64,000 nt of DNA, taken from Punica granatum (Eukaryota > Streptophyta > Magnoliopsida > Myrtales > Lythraceae). Location: assembly GCF_007655135.1 (NCBI RefSeq), contig NC_045128.1:14462230-14526229 (forward strand), read 5' to 3'. The position numbers and the translations under genes were made by a program. Below are positions 10,884 to 23,232 of this stretch, piece after piece. The first letter of the stretch is position 1, and each line of letters starts with the position of its first letter. The notes below the pieces were generated by a model. That model saw nothing but the letters and a program-made list of their open reading frames with translations, did no database searches and was not told the origin of the DNA.

Positions 10884-11949
10884 TGAGAGATGATTAGGAT
10901 TCATTCTTTCTTTACTACTATTTTTACAATTTATTGTCTATTTAAATCATTATTCATATTTGTCGTTCATAATATTGATCAGTGATCATTTTTTTAGCCC
11001 AACACAGCTCTCCCCCGCGCAATGAGAAAGTAAGTGACAAAATTTTAATGTCTTCTCTGGGTTAGTCTCTATTTGTACTCTTGGTAATGCAAATTAGATT
11101 AAATGAAGAATCTAATGTATCTCTAATGTGAGAAAATAAAATCTGGGACAAGAATATGCCACGTAAAAAGGAAAAGCCGCTTTAATCGCGTGACCTTTCT
11201 TTAGACCACCAATAGAAATGTAAAAATTGGGGCAATGTATTCATGTTTCACTTCGCTTCTAGAAAATAAAGACTTGCTCTTGGGAAAAGCGATGCGACTA
11301 AAATATAATCAATATTATAAATTATCATATTGAGTGTTGTAATTAATGAGCTAAAATCTCTTCTGAGAGCATGTCAGAGCATTAAACAATATTGTAATGT
11401 TGAATATACTTGTTCTGATGCGTATGTTTCCATGAAGGTAACGGGATCGTGATATAAATTGAACTTGAGAGTAGAAGTCATTTTTCACGATCATAGGACG
11501 ATATACTTTTTCGTAGATTGGGATCATATTAATAATTACAATATTTAACTTTTACAATCTTTACATCCAAAGGTTGTAAAATACGATTTAAAGTTCAAAT
11601 TTTACAGGGTAAAGTTCTCACTTTACATCGAAAGAAACGGCTTAGGTCGAAGTGATTTTACAATAATACGTAATAATGTTGACGATGAGTTATTTCATTT
11701 GAAAAGCATAATTTAGCCTGTACAGTTTAGTTTGCACGTGCTCAAAGAAAACAACTTTTAGATATAAAGATGAAAAAATATCCTGCTTAGTCCGCGGGTC
11801 TTAATGTTAAAAAAAAATCAATTAAACAAAATACCTCTGGCATGCTCATATATGCCACCTTGTCCGTCCACTATAATATAAAAGGGAGAGCAATACGTAA
11901 GAAGGTGGCATGTAAGAAAAAGTGTGTTTTTGTGGAGTTAGTTTTTGAG
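10884..11949. other. Gene-free AT-rich stretch
   Basis: I see no repeat family, RNA gene or coding segment. Confidence 0.45.
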
Positions 11950-12137
11950 TCGCCAATGTAAGTTGGTTCAAACAGTTCGATATATATTTTGTTTAAGTAA
12001 GGTCTCGGGTTTAAGTCCTTTTCAATATAGAAAATTCACTTTGTGAGAGTTTTACTCCTTAGTGGACCGATCCGGCTTAACTGGATTAGTCGAGACCTAA
12101 TTAAACTTTCAAATATTAAGGTTTACACCAAAAAAAA
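11950..12137 (+). mobile_element. SINE-like element, near full length
   Basis: The head contains CCAATGTAAGTTGGTTCAAA and the B-box-like TCGGGTTTAAGTCC. The body has TGTGAGAGTTTTACTCC, GGACCGATCCGGCTTAACTGG, ATTAGTCGAGACCTAATT and GGTTTACACC, and it ends in an eight-A tail at 12130-12137. The structure (Pol III-type head, body, A tail, no coding) fits a tRNA-derived SINE. Confidence 0.72.
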
Positions 12138-12597
12138 TTTGATATGACTTTTAGAATTTTTTCTTTTTTCTTTTTTTGTAAAAATGACTTCATTCGACTA
12201 GCGAAATAAGTTCAATCCATTAAGTAGTGTTTGTGTCATCACGCAGGCCGACCTTTCTAACATACGAAATACTAGATATGTCTGCCGTTAAAAGTAATGT
12301 GATTTTTCGAGTTACCGTCAACAGAGATACCACAAATGACATAATATTATGATCGCTCAAGTTTCTTTCTTGGTCCTTGAAGCATTGCATGCTGTCCATT
12401 TGTTTGGCCCAATCATCGCCTTGCGTATTCCTCAAATAAAGCAACAAGTCTTCTGATTATACTTCAGCCAAATCCAAGCATTGGGCCGGCACACCATTCA
12501 AAGCTTGGGCCTGCCTTGACCAACCCAAAGCCTAAAATTCAGGGGTCAACATATCGGAAACTGTTTTTGGCCGAATTCGGTACTTGATTTTAAGTAT

Positions 12598-12705
12598 AAT
12601 AAAATGAAAATCGTCATAGCTAATAAATGGTCACAGATAGTCCCACTGAGTATCGAACTTATAACTTCTTAACTACCAAGCGAGTGTGCACTCTATTGCG
12701 CTGCA
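12598..12705 (-). mobile_element. SINE-like family 2 copy
   Basis: On the minus strand it reads GTGCACACTCGCTTGGTAGT, then AAGTTCGATACTCAGTGGG (B-box-like GTTCGATAC), then ATTTATTAGCTATGACG. The same block order recurs at 15330-15405, 35708-35820 and 37358-37480, all minus strand. Confidence 0.45.
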
Positions 12706-12861
12706 ACTTCTTTTGATAATTCGGTACTTGATTTGAATCTTGAATTTCTATGAATTACATGTTGTAACTTCTTGATTATAATGTGTACGGTACTGAGCTG
12801 CATCTTTCTTTTGATAATTTGGTACTTGATTTGAATCTTGAATTTCTACGAATTACATGCA
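12699..12861 (+). repeat. Two-copy direct repeat, period 98
   Basis: GCTGCA...TTTTGATAATTCGGTACTTG...GAATTACATG at 12699-12763 is repeated with few changes at 12797-12861. Confidence 0.7.
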
Positions 12862-14066
12862 GTATGTATGAGATCAGTTTGTTTGTACATAGCAGAGCCA
12901 ATGAGTACCTACTTTTGCCGTTCCCGATCGGTAGATCAATAGATCCTAATTAACAGTTAGAGGAGTTTCTGCTAATAAATTACATGAGATAGGGAAGATA
13001 TCTTCAGTCAGTCAGAATTTTCGGTACCTTTGATTGGGGAAAATTTGTTATGTTGATTGATCTCTAGCGTAAAGAGTCCATCACGCTATATTCGAAGTAA
13101 GTTGACATCGAAAGTGAATCCTTTCGGATTTTGGCTCCGGATAGGGAAACAATGAAGATGGGAATGAAGGTAGGATGTCTAGTCGCTGAGATTAATGTGA
13201 CTGTTTTCTAACTTTTACCAAGGAGAGAAAACTCGCCCTTAATTAGGGTTACAGGCTGCAACTTGCAAAAATCACTAGTATCGTTTCGTTGTTCAATCAT
13301 ACAAAATTAAATTCGTGCATGGACCTTCAACACACTGCCCGTTACATTATGGGAGCTACATGCTATAAAGTCGTAACCTAAGCCACAAGGTGGGGAATGT
13401 CGAAGACAAGGCCAGTGACCGGAGTGAAACTTGCGGCTGCACCCTTCCTTTTAAAGAAAGGGTAATGTTTCTTGGATAAACTGGTTTGACTTGTGTTGAG
13501 AATGAAATTGGGATTTCACCCACCCGGACCAAAGATAATAAATTACGATATTATTTTACTATTTCATTCGTCTAGCAGTTACATCAATCGAGATTACAAA
13601 GGAGCTGATTCAGATACTATTTTAATGGCTAATATATAAATATGAAAAAGATAAGAGCGACCGTTCGTTAGCCCAAAAGGAAAAATGATTCCACGCGACC
13701 GTTCGATGAAGTTCTCTCACAAACGGGGAGTGGTAAATAGTAAAAACAAGAAAAAATATGACAGTATTTTTTTCTTTTTAATTTTCTGGATATAATAAGT
13801 GCTTTCATAGACTTAATTTATTCCTAAACTTTTTTTTATATATATAGTTTGACAAAGTGGCCACCTAAAGTCACGTTTTTCACCATAAAGCGTGTCGTTG
13901 TCAATGATTACCTCCACGCTCCAATCATATAGGACCAGCTTACTGACAGCCCAGTACTTGTTTGTCGTTTGGCTGGCACACGTCGCACTCATCAGCGGCT
14001 TTCAAATTTTTATGTCCGAATATTTCCCGTCAATTAATAAATGCTTGAAGGAACTCTAAGACATAC

Positions 14067-14385
14067 GGTGACTTTGGGTGATGAAGTAGAATTTAACTTC
14101 AATTCATTTTAAATATTTATGTATATATTTAAGTGAAATTATAATTATAGTTATAAAAAATATGCGTGAAAATTTATTATTAAATTGAAAAGAAGATAAT
14201 AAAAGTAATTACATGTTAATGGAGGAAAATTAATTGTAATAATAATTAAGAAAAAATATGAGAGAGAATTTATTATGATATTGAAGAAAAGATAAAAATA
14301 ATAATAATAATTGTATTGTTGAATTAAAAGAAAAATAAATTAAAATGAAGTGGAATTAAATTATACTTCATAACCAAACATATTT
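14067..14385. mobile_element. MITE with about 40-bp inverted ends
   Basis: The left end reads TTGGGTGATGAAGTAGAATT and the reverse complement of the right end reads TTGGTTATGAAGTATAATTT; similarity continues for about 20 more bases. The interior is A/T-only-like with AATTTATTATxAxATTGAA repeated. Nothing is encoded. Confidence 0.6.
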
Positions 14386-16060
14386 ATCAAATGTCTTAGA
14401 TGTTTTCGAAAAAAACAAAAACATTTTTGGAGACATAGGAATGAAATGTTAGAGCATCAACCAATTAATCTAAAGAAGTAGGATTAGTATTATTTTCGTA
14501 ATTGTCACCCGAATAAGTTATTTATATACCTCATTGTGTATGAATAGACTAAAATTATTTCAACATTCACGGTAGCATATATCAAGGCATAAATCTAACT
14601 CGATAAACTATTATGAGTCTTGTCTTGATCGAATAAGCAATTGTTGTTATTTTTTAAATTAGAATTGCAGATACATACATCAATATCATCTTTTTTTTTC
14701 CTAATTATAAGACATATTAGTTAATCATATTTTCTGCAGATAATAATCATGGTCAATATTACAACTTATCCGTTCTCGCAGGCCATATTTTACTGGAAAG
14801 AAACTTATGGTTGTAATGTCGTAAGCATGCTCCAAGTCTGGTTTTTAAGGACAAATTAAATAAAAGAAAATTCTCTTTAAAAAGAATTTCTATTGCTCCA
14901 TAAAGAAATTATATATGGTTCTACCCTCACAAATTATCTTCTAGGAGAGAAATCCGAGTCTATGGACCAACCTAACAAATCAAGTAGCTGGATATTATTA
15001 TAATATATGTGTGGCATGACTAATTAAATTGATTTCTTTAAGCAAAAACATTACGACCACTGGTTTGTGTTAAATTATAAATTCAGCTACATATATAATA
15101 GTAATACACGAAGACAGAAAATACATAATTATTTATAGGTCTCTGTCTTAGCGCAGTTAGGTTGTCAATTTCACGTACCAGACTTGCATATCTGCATCAA
15201 AGCCATATGAGTTAATATATATAGAAATTGAAAAAGAATCTTTTTGGCCAGCATATTACCTTCATTTTTTTTATAGAGGAGATTCATTAGTATACTAGGA
15301 AATAAAAATTTAAATAAAGAAGCACGTATAGTACCATTGATAAGAATCAAACTTAAAATCTCTTAATTATCAGGTGAAATTATGTATCATTGTACTATAT
15401 TCCTTCCTCATATATCCTTTAGTTTTGGTCATACTATTTTCTATAACTAAAAGCATAAACACAATTTCTGATTCCAATATGGTCCCAACATTTACAATAC
15501 ATAGGGTCACAAATCGAAGAGCGTAATCTTTCCGGTTGATATAATAATTGTTAAATCTAATTATGAACCTATTAACTAGATACACCAATACCAATTTATC
15601 CATTCAAATAATTAAGGAGGATTTTTCTAACCTATGCTTCAAAGGCATAAGATAATCAATCATGAGTTATCATATACATATCAATCTATTATTAATGATC
15701 ACACACACCTATATTTTCAATGTCAAACATATCCTTTATTTATTCTTGGAAACAACTCTATTAAGTCTAACTAAATATGATTTACCATAATTTAATTACT
15801 GATATAACTATAGTCAAAAGTCAATTATAGAAAAAAAAACCCCCCAAAATCTGAACCTTTAAGTCCTATGAATTTAAAGTCATAGATTTTACAAATTATC
15901 GAAAAAGTTATAGATTTTACAACATGCTCGAAACTTCAAATTCATTTTAGAGTTTTGGGATTTTATAATATTAGGTTTAAGATTTTTAGGGGTTTTAGGG
16001 TACCTCTTGATTTTAGGATTTAGTGTTTTAGGGTTTACGATTTAGAATTTAAAATTTTAT
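14386..16060. other. Gene-free AT-rich stretch
   Basis: No gene. A diverged SINE-like family 2 copy is at 15330-15405 on the minus strand (TTTAAGTTTGATTCTTATCA). From 15900 onward TTTTAGGGTTT-like strings recur, without a defined unit. Confidence 0.4.
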
Positions 16061-16309
16061 GGTGCATTTGAATTCAGAGTTAAAATAACTTTAATTTTGA
16101 TTTTGATTTTGATCGTGGAAAATGACAAATGTGATGTGATTATAAATTTGACTTGGGAAACGTGTGTTTTTGTTGTGTAGTGTGTTGAGTTAAAGTTAAA
16201 GTTAAAATTTTTGAATTGGAAAATGTGTGTTTTTGTTATGTAGTGTGTTGAGTTAAAGTTAAAGTTAAAGTTAAAGTTAAAATCAATTGTTTGGGAATTC
16301 AAACAGAGC
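16061..16309. mobile_element. MITE family A, copy 1
   Basis: It has inverted ends: GGTGCATTTGAATTC on the left and GAATTCAAACAGAGC on the right. The body holds (TTTGAT)n, then TTGACTTGGGAAACGTGTGT, duplicated in diverged form 75 bases later, then (AAAGTT)n. The same body (TTGACTTGGGAAACGTGTAT) is found in the MITE inside the Gypsy LTR at 37788-37957. Confidence 0.65.
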
Positions 16310-16675
16310 AAGATTTTCAAAGATAGATTTTAGGGTTTTATGGTTTAAGCATTTAGATTTCTAAGGATATACGATTAGAATTTAGAATTATTTTTTCCAT
16401 AATATTTTTGGCTGTTCACAATTAATGCTATCAATTACATTTGATAGGAGAGAATCAGACAATCAAAGTATAAATAAGGTTATATTTGTCCTTGAAAATA
16501 TAGTTGTTTCATCATTAATTATAGATTGGAGTACATATGGCCATCAATGATTGCTTATCCTATGCCCTAAGGCATAGGGTAGACAACCCTATTTTAATTT
16601 ACATGTTAATCAATTACTATCATTCAGTCTCATAAGGTAAGTATTAATGCCACAGATGAAACACCCTGTAAAGAT
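16310..16675. other. No recognisable feature
   Basis: AT-rich. A small palindrome CCTATGCCCTAAGGCATAGG lies at about 16559-16578. Confidence 0.4.
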
Positions 16676-17013
16676 ATGACTACCATTGTCCGTGTTCAAA
16701 ACTCTTTAGGCAACTCTTTTTCACTTTTATTATTCTTTTCCTTTTATATATATATATATATTGTTTTATATTTTTTCTTTTATTTGTTGCATGTTAGACG
16801 CAACTTTATTTTTCTTTTCCTACTTTTTGGTATCAATAACTTCTCCCTTATTTTGTTTTCATTTTCATCTATGCTCTCATTACGAACAAAACCACCAAAC
16901 TGAATATTATCGTTATATAATTTACTGAATCTTAGTCAACTTTTATAATAGGGATATATAAAATTGTATATATTTACATCCTTTGTCAAAATCAATTTAT
17001 AGTAAAATAAAAA
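16676..17013 (+). repeat. Local duplication, copy 1 left part
   Basis: This segment (TTTTATTATTCTTTTCCTTT, then ATCGTTATATAATTTACTGA, then TATATATTTACATCCTTTG) matches 41822-42110 and 45488-45540 in the same order. The match breaks at 17013, where a TIR element has inserted. Confidence 0.65.
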
Positions 17014-18709
17014 GGTACAATGTACTCACCTCCCTCGAGATTTGGAGAAAAACGTTAAATTCTATTTGTTGAGGAAATATGCACTTAGTTCCATTTGACT
17101 TATTTGACCAAATCATTAATTTTGGGAAAATTATCAATAGAGTGTATAACTTTTGGGTTTCTCTTTTTCATGACCAACTAGTTACTTTTTACTCAATAAG
17201 ACCCTAATTACATAAAATTCTTATTTTCAAAATATATTCTTTATTTTGAAAAATAAAAAAATAGTAAAGAAAAATATCTAAAAATTGCGAACATAGAGAA
17301 GTAAAAAGAATAAGGGGCAGTTGAGGTGTAAGCAGCAACCACTGCCCCAGGCGATGTCACTGTACAATGCCAGAGACCGTCTTGTGCAGTGGTGACTGGA
17401 GACAAGTCATCATAGATGGAAATGGTACAATAAAAAATATTGTATTCACAAATAAACACACGATTTCTTTAATTTCATAATCGCTTCCAATGGTTATGGG
17501 ATGGGTCAATGACTATCACCTGAAGTAATGTTGTCGGATGCCTTTCTCGTTTCTCCTCTCTCTTAGTCCACCTTCTTCTTCTTCTTCTTCTTTTGGGTAA
17601 ATTACACTGGTGGTCCAAAATGTTTTATAAATGTTTCATTATGGTCCAAAAAGTTTTTTTCGATACATGAAGGTACAAAAAGTTTCAAAGTTGTTTTATG
17701 ATGGTACAAACAGTCAACTCGAGCTTGACGCCATCAAGTCAACGCTGACGTGGCTACTATGTGTCACCTCCTTGCTGATGCAGCCGAAAAATTTTAAATA
17801 ATTCTAAAAATTTTAAAATTTTAAAACTTTTAAAAATAATTTTAAATTTTAAAAACTTTTAAAAATAATTTTAAACTTTCAATTTAAAATTTAAAATAAT
17901 TTTTATTATTTTAAATTAAAAATATTTTAAATATTAAATTAAAAATATTTTAAATTTTATATTTAAATTTTTTTATAAAATTATTTAAATTATTTTTAAA
18001 AATAATTTTCAAATTTTAAAATAATTTTTTTTCTAAATTTTTACTATTTTTACTATTTTTTGTATTTTTGTATTTTTTTGTATTTTAAAAAAAAATTAAA
18101 AATAAAAAACAAATTTAAATTTAAAATTTTTTTTTATTTTTTTTCAAAATTTTTACTCTTTTTTTGTATTTTATTATTATTTTTTGTATTTTTTAAAATT
18201 TTATTTTCTCTTAAATGACGTAGCGCACTATGATTGGTTCCACGTAACAAAAGTGACACATAGGACGCTCCATGTCAGCAAAATGTTAACGGCGTTAGGG
18301 TCAATTGACGGTTTGTACCATCATGAAACAATTTTGAAACATTTTGTACCATTATGTAGCGAAAAAAACTTTTTGGACCATAATAAAACATTTTGGACCA
18401 CCAGTGCAATTTACCTTTTTTTTCGCTATCTCTGATTTTTCAATTTTTTATTTCTAAAATTGCATGACATATTTTAAAAGTAAGAAAGGATGTGCACGAA
18501 CTTTTTATGTAACACGGTGGCTTATTAGGTAAAATAGTAAATTTAGGGTCATTAGAAAAAAATTCAAAAGTTATGATCCAAATTTATATTTTCCTCAAAA
18601 AATGATGGTTGGTCAAAAGAATTCAAATGGGGTTAAGTGCCTATTTTATAAACAAATGGAGTTATGTGTCATTTCTTCATACCTCAAGAAAGGTGAGTGC
18701 ATTTTACCC
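17014..18709. mobile_element. Mutator-like non-autonomous TIR element (outer)
   Basis: The left end GGTACAATGTACTCACC and the reverse complement of the right end GGGTAAAATGCACTCACC are inverted repeats; loose symmetry continues for about 100 bases (GCACTTAGTTCCATTTGA against GCACTTAACCCCATTTGA). It is flanked by the 10-bp direct repeat AAAATAAAAA (17004-17013 and 18710-18719). The duplicated locus at 45530-45539 carries the same 10 bases once, an empty site. A second TIR element is nested inside at 17595-18415. There is no transposase. Confidence 0.8.
17595..18415. mobile_element. Mutator-like long-TIR element, copy 1 (nested)
   Basis: Left end GGGTAAATTACACTGGTGG; the reverse complement of the right end is GGTAAATTGCACTGGTGG. 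Each arm has GGTCCAAAATGTTTTA, then GGTCCAAAAAGTTTTTTTCG, then GATGGTACAAAC, and a GACGTGGC/ACGT-rich stretch. The centre, 17780-18200, is almost pure A/T. Copy 2 is at 42592-43659. It sits in a (CTT)n tract (17572-17593), so its target duplication cannot be read. A small frame in the right arm (18184-18435) is mirrored in copy 2 but has no known domain. Confidence 0.8.
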
Positions 18710-18719
18710 AAAATAAAAA

Positions 18720-18808
18720 GTTACAAGATTTACAGCCATGCAAGATAACGATAAGAAAAATAAGTATCGACCCGACGAAGTGGGGCTCTTGCACTGGTGA
18801 TATATTAT
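18720..18808 (+). repeat. Local duplication, copy 1 right part
   Basis: GTTACAAGATTTACAGCCAT and GGGGCTCTTGCACT match 45540-45625, continuing the alignment interrupted by the outer TIR element. Confidence 0.6.
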
Positions 18809-21140
18809 GAAAGGTTAACTTAAAATGCCAATATTTGGTGGGGTTCAACGAATTTAAAATTATTCATAACTTTTAAAATAAATATCTTAAAATTAAGAAT
18901 AAATACCAATAATTTTAAATTCCTTGAAATGCAATATAGATTATTCTTAGAAAAAAAAAGTAAAATGTTATCTACTCCATTGTACACCATTTGTATAAGT
19001 ATTTTCGTATGTTTTCATTTTATAAGGTAAAAGTTGATAGTGGAAATAACTGTTAACTAAAGAGAAAAACAATTTGATAAAGTTTTACCCATTATAAGAA
19101 TGAAATATTAGATGATGTAAACTTAAACTATTAATATCTAGTTGGGATCAAATGGTTGAAATTACTAACATTATTCTTATAATTATAAACATTAAGAAAT
19201 GTAAATACAAGATTGAGCAAAATCTTAACCGCTCCTTTACACGTCCATTCATATAATTATTTTCATATTTTATAGAGTTGAAAAATTAAAAAAAAAAACC
19301 TTTTCTCATCAAAGTAAAATAAATTTTGAAGTAATAAGTATTGCCTTTAGAAACTATAATTGCACTGAGAATGCAATAGCAAATATTAAATTTATATATA
19401 ACTAATTTATATTATACTTATTTATACTTTGGATTTATAATTTTCAGACGCTACTTTATTTGAATTCGAAAACTGTAATATTCATTAAAACTATATATTG
19501 TAATTTTACTTTTTTAGCGCAATAAGTTTATGAGATATCATTTGAAAAAAAAGAAAAAAAGAAGACAATCTGTACAACGCAGGGATAAAAAGGAAAATAA
19601 TATATATAATTGCGCTTAGGATACACAGAATTTAAATAAATCTATATAGTCTGAATGATAAAAGATAATATTTTATGCTTCCATTGTAAGACGCGATGTC
19701 GTAACAAATTTACACGGAATTCTTAGGTGGTGTGTAATCATGCAGTTTATATGCAATTCCATAATTCAAATTCTTTCTCTTTTTATCCTTTTTCATTCGC
19801 CCATTCTTTTCCCGTGTTAATTCACTTTCCAAGATCGAACATCCTTTACGACTGAATATTACAAAAGAACACAAAATGATTAGATAATGAATGTCAAATT
19901 AAAGAAATTATTGTTGTAGTCAGTCGCCAAATTATATATGAATTCAATTAGTTATTATCTAAGGCACATGTAAAAGTGTCATCATTATGATTTATTCGCT
20001 ACTTATTAGATCTATTTCTTATAGATGAATCGTTTTTTCCTATAATTCACGAAGAGACACATTTACATATATATATATATATATAAGCTAATGATTGACT
20101 CGATGTATATCTCATATGTTAAACTAACTCGTGCAGTAATTTCTCATAAAATAATATCAAACCAAAAAAAAAAGATAGAAAAATCTCGCACGATGCCTTT
20201 AAAAATTGCATGCTTTGGTTGTACAGAGACTAGATGCTAGCATTTATATGGTTTTCCAAGTAATACAACATATATATTTGTTGGGGAATGATTCATCCTC
20301 CCTTATTGGACATAACATATTAATATTCACCAAAAAAAGACATAAACATATTGATACATAAAGCCTTCATGTTCTTTTTCAATATACTAGATATCGGGCT
20401 TTTAGCTTTAGATAGCACCCAATGGTATTCTATTAATGTATATTCATCCATAGAAAAATTATATTTGTATTTGGCTAGAGTTGGTCCGACAAATTATTGT
20501 TGTGAGCACTTCTACAAAATGCCATGCCTCGTGCCATATACCGCCGGATCACTTCGGGACAATCCAATAGTTTGGTGAGCAAGCGGGTAACGTACCTTGA
20601 AGGCACCATTCTTTCTTATTCTTTTTGTTATTACACGTAAAAACAATTTATTATTTGAATTTCCTTGACCTGTCACCTCCCATTTAATTTTCTTTGTTTG
20701 TTTCAAAAATTGGGACTTCTGCTTAATCTTTAAGGAGATTCGATACCCGACTAGAGTGTTGAAGGAGACTTGAACACCTGATTAAGGTTTGAAGCACCAC
20801 CACGTTATCGTGGAGGCACCACCTCCACCTCATTAGTCATTAGGATATATATATATTGAATCATTAAGATAGATTTTTATTAAAATGTACATCTATAATC
20901 AACCCTAATTTTTTAGGCATAATTATTTGACGAGACATGCGACCTCCAGACCTAATGTCGGGGCTAATACCTTACACAGCAACGACACCTGGCACTTCGA
21001 GGACAAGTAGTGTACGTTTTCGTTATCCCTCTAAATTAATAATATATATATATAAATATTAACATATATCAAAATGATTAACTATTATTTATTTAATTGA
21101 CTCGTGTGGATGAATTAAATCTATGAATATACTGTCGGCA
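18809..21140. other. Gene-free AT-rich stretch
   Basis: No coding domain, RNA gene or clear repeat boundary was recognised. TA tracts occur at 20068-20085 and 21043-21055. The small frames at 20351-20706 overlap on opposite strands and have no known motif. Confidence 0.45.
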
Positions 21141-21149
21141 CTAATTGTT

Positions 21150-22259
21150 AGGGCCGGCAATATTTGATACGATGCGATTACACGATACGGACACGACACG
21201 AAGTTAAACGGATTTGGGTTGGGTATTTTTGATATTCGGATTAAACGGGTCCAACCCGTTTAGACACGATTAATAAGCGAGTCTTACAGGGTTGAACCCG
21301 TGTAACCCGATTATACACGATTAAACACCTTTTTTTAACATGTTTAATCGTGTTACTATAATCGTGTAACTCGTTTACCCGTTTATGTATATGAATTGAC
21401 CAAAATATCCTTTATGTAACCCTAACCCTAACATCCGATTCCCAATTCGCAATTCCTTAACCTAATTTCATTTTCTTCGTTGCTTCCAGACTCTAGAGTG
21501 ATTCCATTCCAGCGACCTCGACCTCGACCCCGACCCCGACCCTTTGGCCTCTTCCCTTCCGCCATCCGCGCAACCTCGACCCCGACCCCGAAAGTTTGAA
21601 TGGTCTATACTGGAATCGAGTCCACGTCCTCTGCTGCTCTCCTCTCGTGCGTATCACTGCGTGCTCCTCTGCTGCTCTCCTCGTCTCTCTGTTGTGCTGC
21701 TGGAAGCCTAAAAATCAATTCGTTGTTTGTGTCTGTGCTCCTCTGCTACTCTCCTCCTCTCTGTTCTCTGTTCTCCTCTGCAAATCGGTTAGATCTAGCA
21801 GTGAGGAAGAATCAACATGACCTTCTTCAATGATGTACTTAAGCATTAACATAACCATTAATTGAGAAGCGAAATACAGAGATTCCATTCTCTTCTCATA
21901 TATGTTTTCAGCTTCTGATTCGAGTTTATGCAATGTTTTCAGTTAGTTCAGTGTTCAGTCAGTGTTCGTATTTAAACGGGTACAAAAATCGTGTCCGAGT
22001 TACCGGGTATAAACGGGTCGTGTTCAAATTTAACCCGTGTAATTAATTGTGTCGTGTATACGTGTACCTATTATGACACGTTTCGATAAACAGGTTTAAA
22101 CGTGTCGTGTACGGACTGACACAGATATAAACGTGTCGTGTTCGTGTATGTAAAACCTGGCCCGTTTAATAATCGTGTCGTGTACATGTACTGACTTCGA
22201 TGACATAAACTCATTTAGACACGACACGTATAAATACGACACGATACGAATTGCAACCC
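21150..22259. mobile_element. hAT- or Mutator-like non-autonomous TIR element
   Basis: The left end GGGCCGGCAATATTTGATAC and the reverse complement of the right end GGGTTGCAATTCGTATCG are inverted repeats. Both flanks carry CTAATTGTT as a direct repeat (21141-21149 and 22260-22268). Subterminal parts are filled with CGTGTCGTGT / ACACGACACG and AACGGGT / ACCCGTT motifs in opposite orientation. The centre (21414-21960) is different: telo-box-like AACCCTAACCC, then a pyrimidine-rich TGCTCCTCTGCTGCTCTCCT region. A 9-bp duplication favours Mutator; the end sequence resembles hAT. No transposase is present. Confidence 0.7.
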
Positions 22260-22344
22260 CTAATTGTTGCCCATAGAGTTCGCACTTGTTTGTTCATTAA
22301 ACTCAATGGCAAAGTCATCTTTTAGCGAAATGAATATAACATAA

Positions 22345-22470
22345 TATCACGTGTTTTCGCTTAATAATATAAAAGTTTCAGGTTCGATTTTTAAGATAGG
22401 ACTATTCAATCTTTAATTGAATTTTTAATTTTTTATACTAGGTGCATGAGTTTTTTTATAATCGAAAAAG
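22345..22470 (+). mobile_element. SINE-like family 2 copy
   Basis: Blocks in order: TTTCAGGTTCGATTTTTAAG (B-box-like GGTTCGATT), ACTATTCAATCTTTAATTG, ACTAGGTGCATGAG, TTTATAATCGAAAAAG. The next copy at 23091-23232 has the same order. Confidence 0.5.
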
Positions 22471-23090
22471 AAATAGATCATTTTTTCATGTAAATGGCAT
22501 TTTTTTGCTATGAGTTCGTCCAAATGAGACATTATGTGTTTTTTTTTATAAATAATGAGACATTATGTGTTTATTTATCTTACAATATTGTAGAAGATAA
22601 TATTAGACTAACCCATTTCTATCTTGTAATTGTTAATTAGTAATAGATTAATTGAAATCGACCATGGCAACTATTTGTAGTTCTTAATCTCGATGCCATA
22701 GCAATGACCTTATCAATCTTGATAATATCATATCTGGATAAAAGGCTATGATCATTTCCTTTGCTTTCGTGTTCCATATCCCAACCTCGGTCCGAATTAA
22801 TCTCTCATGCAAAAGCGAAATCGGATGCACGAGAGAAATGCATAATCTATTAACATTTGAGCAATGATACTACTTTTGTAATGCGGGAGTCATAATAGTT
22901 CTCGTAGGGAAAATGCAACTTTATTAGTATTTTATTTTATTATTTATTGCCAACTTTTTTATTTTATTTTTGTTCACCTTACTTTTGCTTTCTATATGGA
23001 CCACTTTTTCGGGGCTTGACCCCCACAAGCAGTCTCGTACGTAGAATTAACTCATTTCAAAAGTACGTATTTAATGAAAAAGAATATATA

Positions 23091-23232
23091 GTGCAGTGAT
23101 GCACATCATAATTTATTTATTAGAAATCGCAGGTTCGATATTTAGTGAGATTATTTGTATTTATTTATTAATTATATATAAATTTTTTTCATTGTACTAG
23201 ATCTTGAACCTCATTTATAATCGAAAAAAAAA
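23091..23232 (+). mobile_element. SINE-like family 2 copy
   Basis: Blocks in order: GTGCAGTGATGCAC, ATCGCAGGTTCGATATTTAG, GTACTAGATCTTGAACCTCA, TTTATAATCGAAAAAAAAAA (an A-rich 3' end, as expected for a SINE). It is close in structure to 22345-22470. Confidence 0.5.

Larger units (their letters stand above)
12138..14066. other. Gene-free stretch with short local repeats
   Basis: A second SINE-like family copy lies at 12598-12705. A 65-base direct repeat follows at 12699-12763 and 12797-12861 (TTTTGATAATTCGGTACTTG and its near-copy). Further right, nothing is recognisable; a GC-richer patch at 13360-13470 has no coding sense. Confidence 0.45.

Noticed and set aside
13360..13470. GC-richer patch that looked like organellar DNA
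   Set aside because: I could not match it to any plastid or mitochondrial gene or rRNA with confidence; too short to support a transfer claim.
18184..18435. Small frame in the Mutator-like arm, with similar frames at 42622-42834 (minus) and 43416-43703 (plus)
   Set aside because: The similarity comes from the shared inverted-repeat DNA; no known domain, inconsistent lengths, and most starts lack an ATG.
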